Numbered from the stretch's first letter, positions 1 to 8,225 are shown. The stretch: DNA of 16,668 nucleotides from UBA8199 sp035358715 (GCA_035358715.1 DAOPPX010000115.1:1-16668); one strand, 5' to 3'. Made by a program: numbers and translations. Notes: generated by a model from the sequence alone, not told the origin.

Positions 1-186
1 AGAACCAGCCAAGCTTCGCTTGGCGCTTTCCTAAACACGCGAAATGACGCCAAAGGCTGAGCAAAGCCAGCTAGTGCTCACGCTCACGGATCAGTGAGGA
101 CGCCCCACAGTTCTATGGGGCCATATTCGCTACTCTTTTAGCGTATTTCGCGTGTTTAGCGGGCTCTGCTTCCCAATCGTTACGGC
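1..186. repeat. Structured intergenic repeat with 15-bp inverted repeat
   Basis: This gene-free stretch lies downstream of the large secreted protein. A perfect 15-bp inverted repeat, ctaaacacgcgaaat at 31-45 and atttcgcgtgtttag at 145-159, encloses about 100 bp. It extends four more pairs (47-50 with 141-144) past a single bulged base at 46. Smaller hairpins sit beside and within it: gccaagc/gcttggc at 8-14/18-24, ctcac/gtgag at 83-87/94-98, and gcccca/tggggc at 102-107/116-121. Read on the minus strand, the right arm encodes the peptide AKHAKYAK, a signature I associate with dispersed repeats in Planctomycetes and Verrucomicrobia. It may be a MITE- or REP-like element and could also help end transcription of the minus-strand gene that stops at 187. 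No gene is supported here. Confidence 0.6.
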
Positions 187-2994
187 TCACAGGTCCGCGC
201 CCTGGCTGAACACGATGACGCGGGCGCGCGGGGCAGGCGGATCGGAAGATTCGCACGTGAATTGCATCGCGGTGGCGCCGGCCGGGAGCCGGGGCCAATC
301 TCCGCGCGGGGTCACTTTGCCCAACGCCTCGCCGCGCGCGCCATAGGCGGCGCAGTCGTCCGGGCCGGTGCCTTCGAGCCAGCATCCCGACGCCAGCTCG
401 ATGGGAAACTCGACGGTCTGGCCGCCCACAGTCAATCGCGGATTCTTCAGACTGCCCGCGCGTAGCGGCACCGCCCGCACGGTGCCAAGCCGGCATTTGG
501 TCTCCCGCCCGGATGGGAGATTCTGCAGCCAGATGCTGACGGATTCGATTGCGCCGAAGTCAATCGTCTCGCGATAGACGTTATAGGGGTGCTTCCCGTC
601 GTTCCACACGTAGTCGCTCCAGCGGGTGGATTCGGTCTCGACGAGGGTGAACGCGCGCGGGCCGGTGAAATTCACATCAAGGTAGCGGTCGGCGACGGCG
701 CCGTAGGCGATGGCGCGCGGGCTTCCGAGGCGGATCGCGATGACGGCCCCGGAGCCGTCTCCATCAACCTCGAAGCTGAGCGCCTGCCGCTCCTTGAGGT
801 TGAGCACCGGGTCGAAGCGGTGTTCGAGCCTGGCCCACGCGGCGTTGCGGGCGACCTTGCCGGCGTTGGTGGCGGTCAGCAAACATCCGGCGTCACTTCG
901 GTTCGTCACGGGCGCCCACCTGAACGTCACGCCGTCGGCGCTGGTGGCTTTCCAGGAGCTCCCATTGGTCCAGGCAAGGTCCGCGAGCATGAGCGCGTTG
1001 GTATCGTTGGGCAGCGCGGCTGACATCAGGGCTTCCAGGCGGAACCTGAGGGGCTGGGGCTGGAAGGCATTTGTTACATGCCAGGCCAGTGTCCAGGGCT
1101 CGGCGGAGGAAAGGACGCGCTCCTGGGGCACTACGCGGCGAAAGCGGGGCTGTCCGGCGGCGTTGGTGACCAGCAGGAAGCGGCTGCCGGGCTCGCGCAG
1201 GGCGGCGCAGGCGGCGGGACCGAACGCCTTGGCGTGGCGCAGTTCCTCGCAGGTCCGCAGGGTGTCCACCGCCCGGCGGAAGAGCGGCGTGGTGCGGAGC
1301 GCCTCGCGGTCTATGCCGGCGGTGAGCGAAATGCCGGCATCCCAGCCGATAAGCCGGGCGCCGAGGGTTTCGATCACGTCCGGGTAGGTCGGCTCGATTT
1401 GCGGCGGGTTGAAGGTCTGGAAGCCCCACCAGCCCAGGTGCAGCGGCAGCAGCAGCCCGCCGTTGATGGCCGCCGCGTGCAGGTCAATAAACCGCGCATG
1501 GCCGCGCTGCGGATAGTCCCACGCCTGCCAGCGGGTGCGGTATTGCCAGAAATGGTGCCACATGTCGCTCATCTCCATGCCGATCGGCTGCTTGAGGCGC
1601 TGTTGGATTTCCACGACGAATTTCTGGGCCCAATACCAGCTTTCCTCCGGCCCGCGCAGGATCGAAGCGCCGTCAATGGCATCGAGGTAAATGCCGTCGA
1701 AGCCGCAGCGGTTCACCACCTCGGCATGGTTGGCGGCGATTTCCGCAAACAGGGATGATTCCGGGTCGGGGACGAACAGGCCGAAGCACTCTTTGAGGTG
1801 GCGGGCCCGGGCGCCTGCCTCGTGCGCGGAGGCCCGGGTGCCGAGCGCGCCGCGCTTGACGCCGGTGAACCGCCACGGCGCCTGCCGGCTGACGCCGCCG
1901 AAGGTCACCAGCTCATCGCCGATGTGCAGCACTATGCTGTTATGCTCGAAGAAACCCGTCACGGTGGTGAGGTCGGCAGTGGTTTCCTTCACCGCGATCT
2001 CGGCGGCGTCCGCGCTGAGCGGCTCGGCGAGCGTGAAGGCGCGGAAGGCATCCAGCCGCCGGTCCGGCACGGGTGTCACATACCGGGAATGCTTGTCTAT
2101 GAAGAACGCGTAGGTGTGGAAGATGGAGCCGATGCCCGCCGCGTGGAGCCGGGCCACGATCCGCTCCCAACCAGCCCAGCCGTCCGGCCATTTCTCCCGG
2201 TTCAGCTCCATGCTGCCAAAACGGAAGAAGCCGCCGCCGCCGTGATTGTCAATCTGGTTGAAGCCCAGGCTGCGGCTCATCTCGACCCAGTCGGCAACGT
2301 TGGTCTCCGTGAGCGTGCCGAAGTTGAACAGGTAAGAACCGTGATTGAAGGGGACTTCGCGCGCCCACGGTCCGGCGGTGCGGCAGACCGGCAGCTCGCT
2401 GGCGCCCGCAAGCGTCTCTTGCAGCGCCGGCAGCAGTCGTTCCATCGGCGCGGCGACGATGGCCACGCGCGCGCCGGTCAGCCCGAACTTCTTCTCGCAC
2501 GCGGCACGCAGATCGCGCTGCAGCGCGGGCAGCGCCGGCACCCGGGTGAACAGGTTGAGCGAATGCGCGCAGGCGCCGAACGGCTCGTCGGGCGTTCCCT
2601 TGAGTGTGAGTGGGACATTCAGAAACACCAGCTCGTCAACGTCCGCGCCGCTGACCGACTCGACGCTCAGCACGATGCAGTAAGGGCGCGACTCGGTCTT
2701 GAGCACGGCCTGCGGGCCGTTGGCGCCGAAGCGCAGTGTCAGCCGTCCGTCGGCCAGCGCTGCGGCGGTGGCGGGCAACTCCTGTCCCCGGACCCGTGCC
2801 AGCGCGCAAGGCGAGGAGCCGGGCGCGCGGAGAAAATTCGTTCCCGTGGCACGGTCCACGAAGGCCAGGTTCCGGCCCTCGGACGAAATAACGTAACGGA
2901 CCAGGGGGTTCTCCAGGACGAGGGGCACAGGCTCCCCGGCCCAGGTGGTTGCGGCAAGAATCGGCAGGCAAAGAATGAAGGATCGCGTTCGCAT
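187..2994 (-). CDS. Secreted protein with TIM-barrel glycosidase-like core and C-terminal beta-rich domain
   Basis: A protein of about 935 aa. The chosen ATG (2994) gives MRTRSFILCLPILAATTWAG, a typical signal peptide; ATGs at 3015 and 3027 and a TTG at 3039 are also in frame, and none has a Shine-Dalgarno sequence. The export signal implies action in the periplasm or outside the cell. Numbered from 2994, residues ~25-200 look like an N-terminal beta-sandwich. Residues ~215-590 resemble a (beta/alpha)8 barrel of the alpha-galactosidase/endo-glycosidase kind. The acidic barrel ends are FDGIYLDAIDG (D438, D441) and GMEMSD (E474, D477), which I infer to be the active-site candidates. A segment at ~325-400 resembles a phage-tail module and appears inserted in the barrel. 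Residues ~675-845 look like a carbohydrate-binding-type beta domain. The substrate is unknown, and I cannot assign a CAZy family. It is monocistronic and divergent from the YfhO-like gene. Confidence 0.75.
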   Translation of the reverse strand: MRTRSFILCLPILAATTWAGEPVPLVLENPLVRYVISSEGRNLAFVDRATGTNFLRAPGSSPCALARVRGQELPATAAALADGRLTLRFGANGPQAVLKTESRPYCIVLSVESVSGADVDELVFLNVPLTLKGTPDEPFGACAHSLNLFTRVPALPALQRDLRAACEKKFGLTGARVAIVAAPMERLLPALQETLAGASELPVCRTAGPWAREVPFNHGSYLFNFGTLTETNVADWVEMSRSLGFNQIDNHGGGGFFRFGSMELNREKWPDGWAGWERIVARLHAAGIGSIFHTYAFFIDKHSRYVTPVPDRRLDAFRAFTLAEPLSADAAEIAVKETTADLTTVTGFFEHNSIVLHIGDELVTFGGVSRQAPWRFTGVKRGALGTRASAHEAGARARHLKECFGLFVPDPESSLFAEIAANHAEVVNRCGFDGIYLDAIDGASILRGPEESWYWAQKFVVEIQQRLKQPIGMEMSDMWHHFWQYRTRWQAWDYPQRGHARFIDLHAAAINGGLLLPLHLGWWGFQTFNPPQIEPTYPDVIETLGARLIGWDAGISLTAGIDREALRTTPLFRRAVDTLRTCEELRHAKAFGPAACAALREPGSRFLLVTNAAGQPRFRRVVPQERVLSSAEPWTLAWHVTNAFQPQPLRFRLEALMSAALPNDTNALMLADLAWTNGSSWKATSADGVTFRWAPVTNRSDAGCLLTATNAGKVARNAAWARLEHRFDPVLNLKERQALSFEVDGDGSGAVIAIRLGSPRAIAYGAVADRYLDVNFTGPRAFTLVETESTRWSDYVWNDGKHPYNVYRETIDFGAIESVSIWLQNLPSGRETKCRLGTVRAVPLRAGSLKNPRLTVGGQTVEFPIELASGCWLEGTGPDDCAAYGARGEALGKVTPRGDWPRLPAGATAMQFTCESSDPPAPRARVIVFSQGADL

Positions 2995-3057
2995 GATGCG
3001 TGCGGCTGCCAGCATGATGCTCGGCATTGTGCCCGTCAAGCGGGCGAATGAGTTTTC

Positions 3058-3085
3058 AACGCAAAAACGCCAGGACGCCGGGAAG
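3058..3085. repeat. 8-nt periodic repeat, three units plus a partial fourth
   Basis: The units aacgcaaa, aacgccag and gacgccgg follow each other with no spacer (3058-3081) and run into gaag. They share the pattern RACGCMRR. This looks like a degenerate remnant of a short-period dispersed repeat just upstream of the glycosidase-like gene. No function is evident. Confidence 0.5.
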
Positions 3086-3164
3086 ACCGGCTGTTCGAGA
3101 GTCGCCTGACCAGGCGAAACCGTGTAGCTTGGCCCTATCTATGCAGTTGCACGGGTTGTTCCCC

Positions 3165-3196
3165 CTCACCCTAGCCCTCTCCCCGGGGAGAGGGAA
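3165..3196. repeat. REP-like palindrome
   Basis: A perfect 20-bp palindrome, ccctctccccggggagaggg at 3175-3194, is preceded by the flank ctcaccctag. I recognise the 'ctcaccctaaccctctcccc...ggggagaggg' type as a common dispersed intergenic palindrome in GC-rich environmental bacteria. A strong hairpin could form in a transcript of either strand. There is no T-tract, so it is not a typical intrinsic terminator. Confidence 0.6.
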
Positions 3197-3354
3197 CTGC
3201 TCTCGGCCGGTCGGGATCTATCGCTGAACGGTGAGCCTTTTCCAGCGCGGGCCCCGCGCCCCACCTTCTCCTCATCGTCCGCTCCCCTTTCCTCTACGAT
3301 TGCCGCTTGCCGCTTGCATCGCCATGGGCGTTCCACTAGCGTCGGCTCCGGCTC

Positions 3355-5670
3355 ATGCAGTCGAGTAACAACGCCTCCACCACCACCGGCGCTGCCGATC
3401 GCTCCTGGATGGAGGCGTTCACGCCGGGCCGGCTGGCGCTGCTGATCGCGCTGTTCTTGTTCGTGCTTTATCCCGCCGTCATCCTCGGCGCGCAAACCTT
3501 CTTTTACCAGGACTATGGGTTGTTCACTTATCCCAACGCGCGCTACCTGCGGGACAGCCTTTGGCGCGGGGAAGTGCCGCTCTGGAATCCGCTGAACAAC
3601 TGCGGCGTGCCGTTCCTGGCGCAGTGGAACACGTCGGTCTGCTATCCGCCGTTGCTGGTCTGCGCGCTGCTGCCTCTGCCGTGGTCATTGAATGTGTTGG
3701 GGCTGGGGCATCTCGTGCTGGCGGGCGTGGGCATGTATCTGCTCGCGAGGCGCTGGACGCAGGACCGGCTGGCCGCGAGCATAGCCGGCGTGGCGTTTGG
3801 CTTGAACGGGCTGATGCTCAACTGCCTGCTGTGGACCAGCAACCTCGCCGCCCTGAGCTGGCAGCCGTGGGTGATCCTGGCGGTGGCCTCGGCCTGGCAG
3901 CGGGGCGGTGGCCGGCGGCTGGCATGGGCCGCGCTGGCGGGGGCCATGCAAATGCTGTCCGGCGCGCCCGAGATCATCCTGTTCACGTGGCTGATGCTGG
4001 CGGGGCTGTGGCTGCGGCAGTTGGCGTGCCGCCGTGTGCCGGCCGGGCCGGGGCTGCGACGGTTTGTCATCGTGGTGGCGCTGGTGGCGGGTCTGGCCGC
4101 GGTGCAGTTGCTGCCGTTCCGGGACCTGGTGGCCCATTCGGAGCGCGACGCCTCGTACGGCGAGGCCGACGCCTGGCCGCTGCCGACATGGGGCTGGGCG
4201 AATTTCATCGTGCCGCAGTTTCATGCGTCGCAATCGTTGTTGGATACCTACCACCTGGCGGGGCAGTATTGGACCAAGTCCTATTATGTCGGTGCGGGCG
4301 TGCTGGTCCTGGCGCTTGTGGGCATCTGGCGGGCGCGTCAATGGCAGGCCCGCTGGCTGGCCGGCGCGGCGCTGCTGGGGCTGGTGCTGGCGCTGGGTCA
4401 TAATGGATTCCTCTACACCTGGCTCAAGGAACTTGTGCCGGCGATTGGATTCGCGCGCTACCCGATCAAGTTCATCGCGCTGCCGGTCTTTGCCATTCCG
4501 CTGCTCGCCGCCTGCGGATTTCATGCCTTGCAGAATGCCCCGGCGCAGAAGGCTGGACGAAGCTTACTCCTTCTCCTTGGCACAGGCGCTTTCGTTTTGA
4601 TTGTGGCCGCGGGATTGCTGGTTGCCGCGCACCGGTCGCCGGTGCCCGGGGAAAGCTGGGCGTTGACACGTCAGGACAGCGCGGCGCGAATGGTGTTCCT
4701 GGCGGGGGTAATCGGCGGCATCGGCGGGTTGCTGTTTGCGGGCCCAACGCGCACGCGCGCCTTGCTGGGGGCGGCAGTCGTGGTGCTGGTCGGATTGGAC
4801 CTGACCGCGGCGGGTCTGCGGCTGCACCCCACGGTGGACCAGCGGGCGTTCGGACCGCTGGAGTTAAACATGTCCTCCCGGCCGCGCCTGGGGGAATCGC
4901 GCGTGCTGGTGAGCCGGCAGGCGGAAGCCTTTCTCAACCGGCTGGGCATGACCAATGCCGTCGCCTATTGCGCCACCGTTCGGGGCGCTCTGTTTCATAA
5001 CAACAACCTGCTGGAGAACATACCAAAGGTGGACGGCTTTTCCTCACTCCGGCTCCGGCGGACCACGGAACTCATGCCGGCTCTTTGGGATACGAACACG
5101 CTCACCTACACCAACCTGCTCGCGTCCCCGTTGGCAGACTTTCTGGGCGTGGCGTGGGTGACGGCGCCGGACAATGTATTCGCGTGGCAGGCGCGAGCCG
5201 GTTCCTTGCCGCTGATCACGGCCGGACAACGCCCGGTTTTCGCCGACGATCAGCAGTCTCGGCAGGCGGTCACCGCCAGCGACTTCAAGCCCCGCGAGGT
5301 TGTTTATCTGCCCGTGGAAGCGCGGACGTTGGTGGGCGCTGCCGCCATTCCTGGCGCCGGCATTCTCTCCCCGCAATGGAGCGCGGATCGAGTCCGATTC
5401 AGCGTCCAGACTCCGGCGCCGGCGATGGTGGTGATCGCGCAGTCGTTCTACCCCAACTGGCGCGCGATGGTGGACGGGCAGCCGGTTCGGCTCTGGCGGG
5501 CGAACTATGCCTGCCAGGCCCTGGAGGTTCCCGCCGGCCAGCACGAAGTGACTTTGGTTTACCGGGACCGGGCGTTCTATCTCGGGGCGGCCCTTTCGGC
5601 GCTCTCGCTGGGGATTTGTTTGGTGCTGCTGTGGCGGAACGGCGACCGGACCGCTCACGTGGCCGGGTGA
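3355..5670 (+). CDS. YfhO-family polytopic membrane protein
   Basis: A 771-aa integral membrane protein of the YfhO family (GT-C-like fold). Family members in Firmicutes take part in glycosylating cell-surface polymers; the substrate here is unknown. After a cytoplasmic lead and a first membrane helix (~27-46), it has the family hallmark of an aromatic-rich extracytoplasmic loop, FFYQDYGLFTYPNARYLRDS followed by a W-N-P...G-x-P-F-L-A-Q motif. About a dozen hydrophobic helices run to ~residue 485. The soluble C-terminal part ends with the family-typical FYPNWRAMVDG (F698 on) and a beta domain, then a last helix (~745-765). The ATG at 3355 has no Shine-Dalgarno; ATG 3409 is an alternative. The stop lies only 4 nt from the stop of the convergent TPR gene, with no terminator between them. 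Confidence 0.85.
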   Translation: MQSSNNASTTTGAADRSWMEAFTPGRLALLIALFLFVLYPAVILGAQTFFYQDYGLFTYPNARYLRDSLWRGEVPLWNPLNNCGVPFLAQWNTSVCYPPLLVCALLPLPWSLNVLGLGHLVLAGVGMYLLARRWTQDRLAASIAGVAFGLNGLMLNCLLWTSNLAALSWQPWVILAVASAWQRGGGRRLAWAALAGAMQMLSGAPEIILFTWLMLAGLWLRQLACRRVPAGPGLRRFVIVVALVAGLAAVQLLPFRDLVAHSERDASYGEADAWPLPTWGWANFIVPQFHASQSLLDTYHLAGQYWTKSYYVGAGVLVLALVGIWRARQWQARWLAGAALLGLVLALGHNGFLYTWLKELVPAIGFARYPIKFIALPVFAIPLLAACGFHALQNAPAQKAGRSLLLLLGTGAFVLIVAAGLLVAAHRSPVPGESWALTRQDSAARMVFLAGVIGGIGGLLFAGPTRTRALLGAAVVVLVGLDLTAAGLRLHPTVDQRAFGPLELNMSSRPRLGESRVLVSRQAEAFLNRLGMTNAVAYCATVRGALFHNNNLLENIPKVDGFSSLRLRRTTELMPALWDTNTLTYTNLLASPLADFLGVAWVTAPDNVFAWQARAGSLPLITAGQRPVFADDQQSRQAVTASDFKPREVVYLPVEARTLVGAAAIPGAGILSPQWSADRVRFSVQTPAPAMVVIAQSFYPNWRAMVDGQPVRLWRANYACQALEVPAGQHEVTLVYRDRAFYLGAALSALSLGICLVLLWRNGDRTAHVAG

Positions 5671-5674
5671 TTGT

Positions 5675-6544
5675 TCAACGGGCCTGCGGTGTTGCGGCGG
5701 GCGGGCGGGCGGCGAGTTGCTCTTCGAGTTCCTTGATCTGGCGCTGCAAGGCCTCCGGGTGGGGGGAGGCTTTGGTGGCCAGTTGGAGCAGTTCGATTGC
5801 ACGGGCCAGGTTTCCCTCCTTCTCCTCGAGTCGCGAGAGGTGCACGGCGAGCTGATCCAGATGGAAGAGTTCGGGCTTCTTGCCGGCGGCTTCCTGCTCC
5901 GCCCACTTCCGCAAGCCCAGTTCCCAGACCTTGCGGGCGCGGGCGGGGTCGTGATGGTAATCGGCGTAGAGGCGGCCCAGCTCGAAGAGGATTTCGTGAC
6001 TGTCCGGGTTGTTGCGCAGCCCCTCACGCAGGAAATCCTCCGCCTCGCTGGCTTTGTTCAGCTTGTGCAGCCAGAAGGCGGCCACGGTGTAGGTCTCGAC
6101 TTTCTGCGGGTCCAACTCAGCGGAGATTCTCAGCCAGGGCAGGATTTCGCGCTCTTTATTGCCCTCCAGGTGTGTGTGTTCGTTGACAATGAAATGCCGT
6201 CCGAAGCGCTCGATCCAGTCCCGGGGCGGGCCGAGGAAGCCCATGCTTTTTTCATGCTCCTCGTGCGCGGCATCTCCCTCTTCGGCGGTGAGATGGCGGG
6301 TGCCTTGCGCGGCGCGGGCCTGGTCGAAGATGGACGGGTAATACCCGCTGTGAAAAGAGACATCGGCCTGGATGAAGAAGTGGTTGGCGAACAGGCGGCG
6401 TCCGTCCCCGAGCAACACCTTCAGGATGTTGTCAGTCTGTGCCCGCTTGCTCCAGCCATAGGCGCGTTGCTGGAGAATCGTGGCCAGGCTAAAACACGCC
6501 GCCGCCAGCAGGCACAGAATCAGATACGGGCCAATCCTCTTCAC
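5675..6544 (-). CDS. Membrane-anchored TPR protein, third gene of ABC transporter operon
   Basis: A 289-aa protein. I chose the GTG at 6544 because it overlaps the permease stop as GTGA and places a hydrophobic helix (KRIGPYLILCLLAAACFSLA) at the N-terminus; the frame stays open upstream but reads through the permease gene. C17 after LLAAA is only a weak lipobox, so a plain signal anchor is the safer call. Residues ~130-270 hold several TPR-like helix pairs (LRISAELDPQ, ALRNNPDSHEILFELGRLY-type spacing), and the end is a charged helix followed by a Pro/Ala tail. Residues 58-100 contain a less usual segment with FHSGYYPSIFD and His/Glu-rich HEEHEK, whose role I do not know. Overlap with the permease suggests a partner or assembly role for the transporter; this is inferred from context only. 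Confidence 0.8.
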   Translation of the reverse strand: MKRIGPYLILCLLAAACFSLATILQQRAYGWSKRAQTDNILKVLLGDGRRLFANHFFIQADVSFHSGYYPSIFDQARAAQGTRHLTAEEGDAAHEEHEKSMGFLGPPRDWIERFGRHFIVNEHTHLEGNKEREILPWLRISAELDPQKVETYTVAAFWLHKLNKASEAEDFLREGLRNNPDSHEILFELGRLYADYHHDPARARKVWELGLRKWAEQEAAGKKPELFHLDQLAVHLSRLEEKEGNLARAIELLQLATKASPHPEALQRQIKELEEQLAARPPAATPQAR

Positions 6545-7320
6545 AGGTGCAGGGCTTTGCGCCGGAACAGCAGCCAGGCGCCGAACAGGAGCAGCGCCGC
6601 ATAAACCGCGGCATAGAGCGTCGCCAGGGCGCAGTCCAGCCATCCGATCAGGTTGTGGTCGTAGATGATGATGTCGCGCACGTCGTACCACTCAAGGTGC
6701 GGGATAAGGAAGTAGAGTCCATACACGATCGAGCGCAGGGGTTCAGGCTGCTGGAGGGCGACCTGGTTCAGATGGCGCCCCAGCAGCAGAATGCCGAGCA
6801 CCACGATAAAGCAGATGGTCGCATTGGACGAGGGGGCGGCAAAGACGAGCGAGCCCAGCAGCACCAGGGCGACGACTATGCCCAGCATGGCCCATTGCAG
6901 CCACAGGGCCTGCACCAAATTCAGCACCGGCCAGGAATGCTCGCGCGAGCCGCTGACCACGCCGAAGAAGAGGTAAAAGACCACCAGCGCCAGGCCGCAC
7001 GCCAGCCAGCAGCCGAGGAACTTGCCGAGAATCACCTGGGCGCGCGTCACCGGCTTGGCCAGCAAAGGGAAGATGGTGCGGTTCTCGCGCTCGGCCGGTA
7101 TCTGGCGGGCGGTGGTGGCAATGGCGATCACCAGCGCCGAAACCCAGATCAGCAGCAACGCGATCTCCTTCACGTAACGGACGGCCCGGGTGTCCTCGAA
7201 GAAATTCACCGATCCCATCAGCAGGGTCAGGACGGCGGTGAGGAAGAACAGGACGTAGAAGTCCTTGCGCCGGCACAGTTCCTTAATGACAACGCTTGTA
7301 AGCGCGAAGATGGTATTCAT
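6541..7320 (-). CDS. ABC-2 type transporter permease
   Basis: A 259-aa membrane protein with six predicted helices at about 20-38, 48-69, 102-123, 141-160, 165-181 and 228-252. Between helices 2 and 3 it carries the ABC-2/NosY-like cytoplasmic motif ERENRTIFPLLAKPVTR (~78-93), which couples the permease to its ATPase. It forms the membrane channel for the ATPase encoded just upstream; the start ATG overlaps the ATPase stop as ATGA, and the stop overlaps the TPR start as GTGA. No Shine-Dalgarno precedes the ATG, so translational coupling is likely. Export is the usual direction for this family. The substrate cannot be read from the sequence. Confidence 0.9.
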   Translation of the reverse strand: MNTIFALTSVVIKELCRRKDFYVLFFLTAVLTLLMGSVNFFEDTRAVRYVKEIALLLIWVSALVIAIATTARQIPAERENRTIFPLLAKPVTRAQVILGKFLGCWLACGLALVVFYLFFGVVSGSREHSWPVLNLVQALWLQWAMLGIVVALVLLGSLVFAAPSSNATICFIVVLGILLLGRHLNQVALQQPEPLRSIVYGLYFLIPHLEWYDVRDIIIYDHNLIGWLDCALATLYAAVYAALLLFGAWLLFRRKALHL

Positions 7321-8072
7321 GCCGAGGGTTCAGGTTGGTAGCCGATGATGTCCAGAAAGATCCTTTCGAGGTTGGCCTGGTGCCGCTCGACCAGGTCGGC
7401 CACGCGCCCCTCAACCTTGAGCTCGCCCTGGTTGATGATGGCGACACGGTCGCAGACGGTTTCCACCTCCCCCAGCTCGTGCGAGGAGAAGAAGACCGTC
7501 CTGCCCTCATTCTTGAGCCGCTGGATGATCTCGCGGACTTTCATGCGGCCCAGCGGGTCCAGGCCGCTGGTCGGCTCATCCAGAATCAGCAGGTCGGGGT
7601 TGTTGATCAGGGCCTGGGCCAGCCCCACCCGCTGCTGCATCCCCTTGGAGTAGGTCTTGATGGGGCGTTTGCGCGCGGAGTCCAGCTCGACAAGCTTGAG
7701 CAGCTGCTCGATGCGCCGGTCCGCCTCGAGGCGCGGGATGCCGAAGATGCGGGCGTAGAAACGGAGCAATTCCTCCGCGGTCAGGAACTTATAGTAGTAA
7801 GTCAGTTCGGGCAGGTAGCCGATGCGCTGGCGAGCGATGGGCTCGCGCACATCCACGCCGAAAAGGAAGGCCGCGCCGCTGGTGGCGTTGACGAACCCCA
7901 GCAGCACGTTCATGGTCGTGGTCTTCCCCGCGCCGTTGGGGCCGAGAAAGCCGAATACTTCCCCGCCGCAAATGCGCAGGTTCAGGTCTTTGACTGCGAC
8001 CTTCTTCGCTTGTCCTGAGTTCTGCGCTCGAAACTCGACGCGCAGATTCCTGGTTTCAACAATCGGTTCCAT
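7317..8072 (-). CDS. ABC transporter ATP-binding protein (ABC-2/NatA-like)
   Basis: A 251-aa cytoplasmic ATPase that powers the adjacent permease. All nucleotide-binding motifs are intact: Walker A GPNGAGKT (44-51), signature YSKGMQQR (141-148), Walker B LLILDEPT (161-168) followed by the D-loop SGLD, and the switch histidine in SSHE (H198). The Q-loop position reads YLPEL, with Glu as in many NatA/CcmA-type ATPases. Length and motif spacing are typical of single-domain subunits. It is the first gene of the three-gene operon; a possible promoter lies at 8102-8129, about 30 bp upstream. A role in gliding or copper export (GldA- or NosF-like) is conceivable from similarity but not supported by neighbours. 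Confidence 0.93.
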   Translation of the reverse strand: MEPIVETRNLRVEFRAQNSGQAKKVAVKDLNLRICGGEVFGFLGPNGAGKTTTMNVLLGFVNATSGAAFLFGVDVREPIARQRIGYLPELTYYYKFLTAEELLRFYARIFGIPRLEADRRIEQLLKLVELDSARKRPIKTYSKGMQQRVGLAQALINNPDLLILDEPTSGLDPLGRMKVREIIQRLKNEGRTVFFSSHELGEVETVCDRVAIINQGELKVEGRVADLVERHQANLERIFLDIIGYQPEPSA

Positions 8073-8101
8073 GGTTACTGACGGGTCTCGTTTTCACGCA
8101 C

Positions 8102-8129
8102 AGCATAGCTTGTGCCCGGCACCAGACAA
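8102..8129 (-). promoter_or_regulatory. Possible promoter of the ABC operon
   Basis: Read on the minus strand, TTGTCT (8129-8124) and TATGCT (8107-8102) are separated by 16 bp and each match four of six sigma-70 consensus bases. They would start transcription about 25 nt before the ATPase ATG. The spacer contains a small palindrome, gtgcccggcac (8112-8122). The call rests on consensus match alone. Confidence 0.35.
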
Positions 8130-8225
8130 TCACTTTGAAGCTCAGCCAACGCGTTCCTGCCGCGGGGCAAGTCTGGCGCGTGCCGGGTGCACCACTCGGC
8201 CCGTTTGTGCTCCCCCGGCGTACAC

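Larger units (their letters stand above)
3040..3354. other. Divergent intergenic region, no gene seen
   Basis: This is the 315-bp gap between the minus-strand glycosidase-like gene and the plus-strand YfhO-like gene, so it should hold promoters for both. I could not pick convincing -35/-10 pairs. It contains an 8-nt periodic repeat, a 20-bp palindrome (both listed separately) and a short 7-bp tandem, tgccgct twice at 3301-3314. No coding potential or RNA gene is supported. Confidence 0.6.

Noticed and set aside
113..496. Small minus-strand frame ending in AKHAKYAKRVANMAP
   Set aside because: Its C-terminus is translated from the intergenic repeat and the rest overlaps the end of the secreted-protein gene in another frame.
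1798..3051. Long plus-strand open frame (417 codons) opposite the secreted protein
   Set aside because: It is antisense to a gene with signal peptide and domain structure; its translation is Arg/Gly/Ala-rich with no recognisable fold, as expected for GC-rich shadow frames.
5717..6604. Plus-strand frame (295 codons) opposite the TPR gene
   Set aside because: Shadow of a gene that is coupled to the ABC operon; no motif support.
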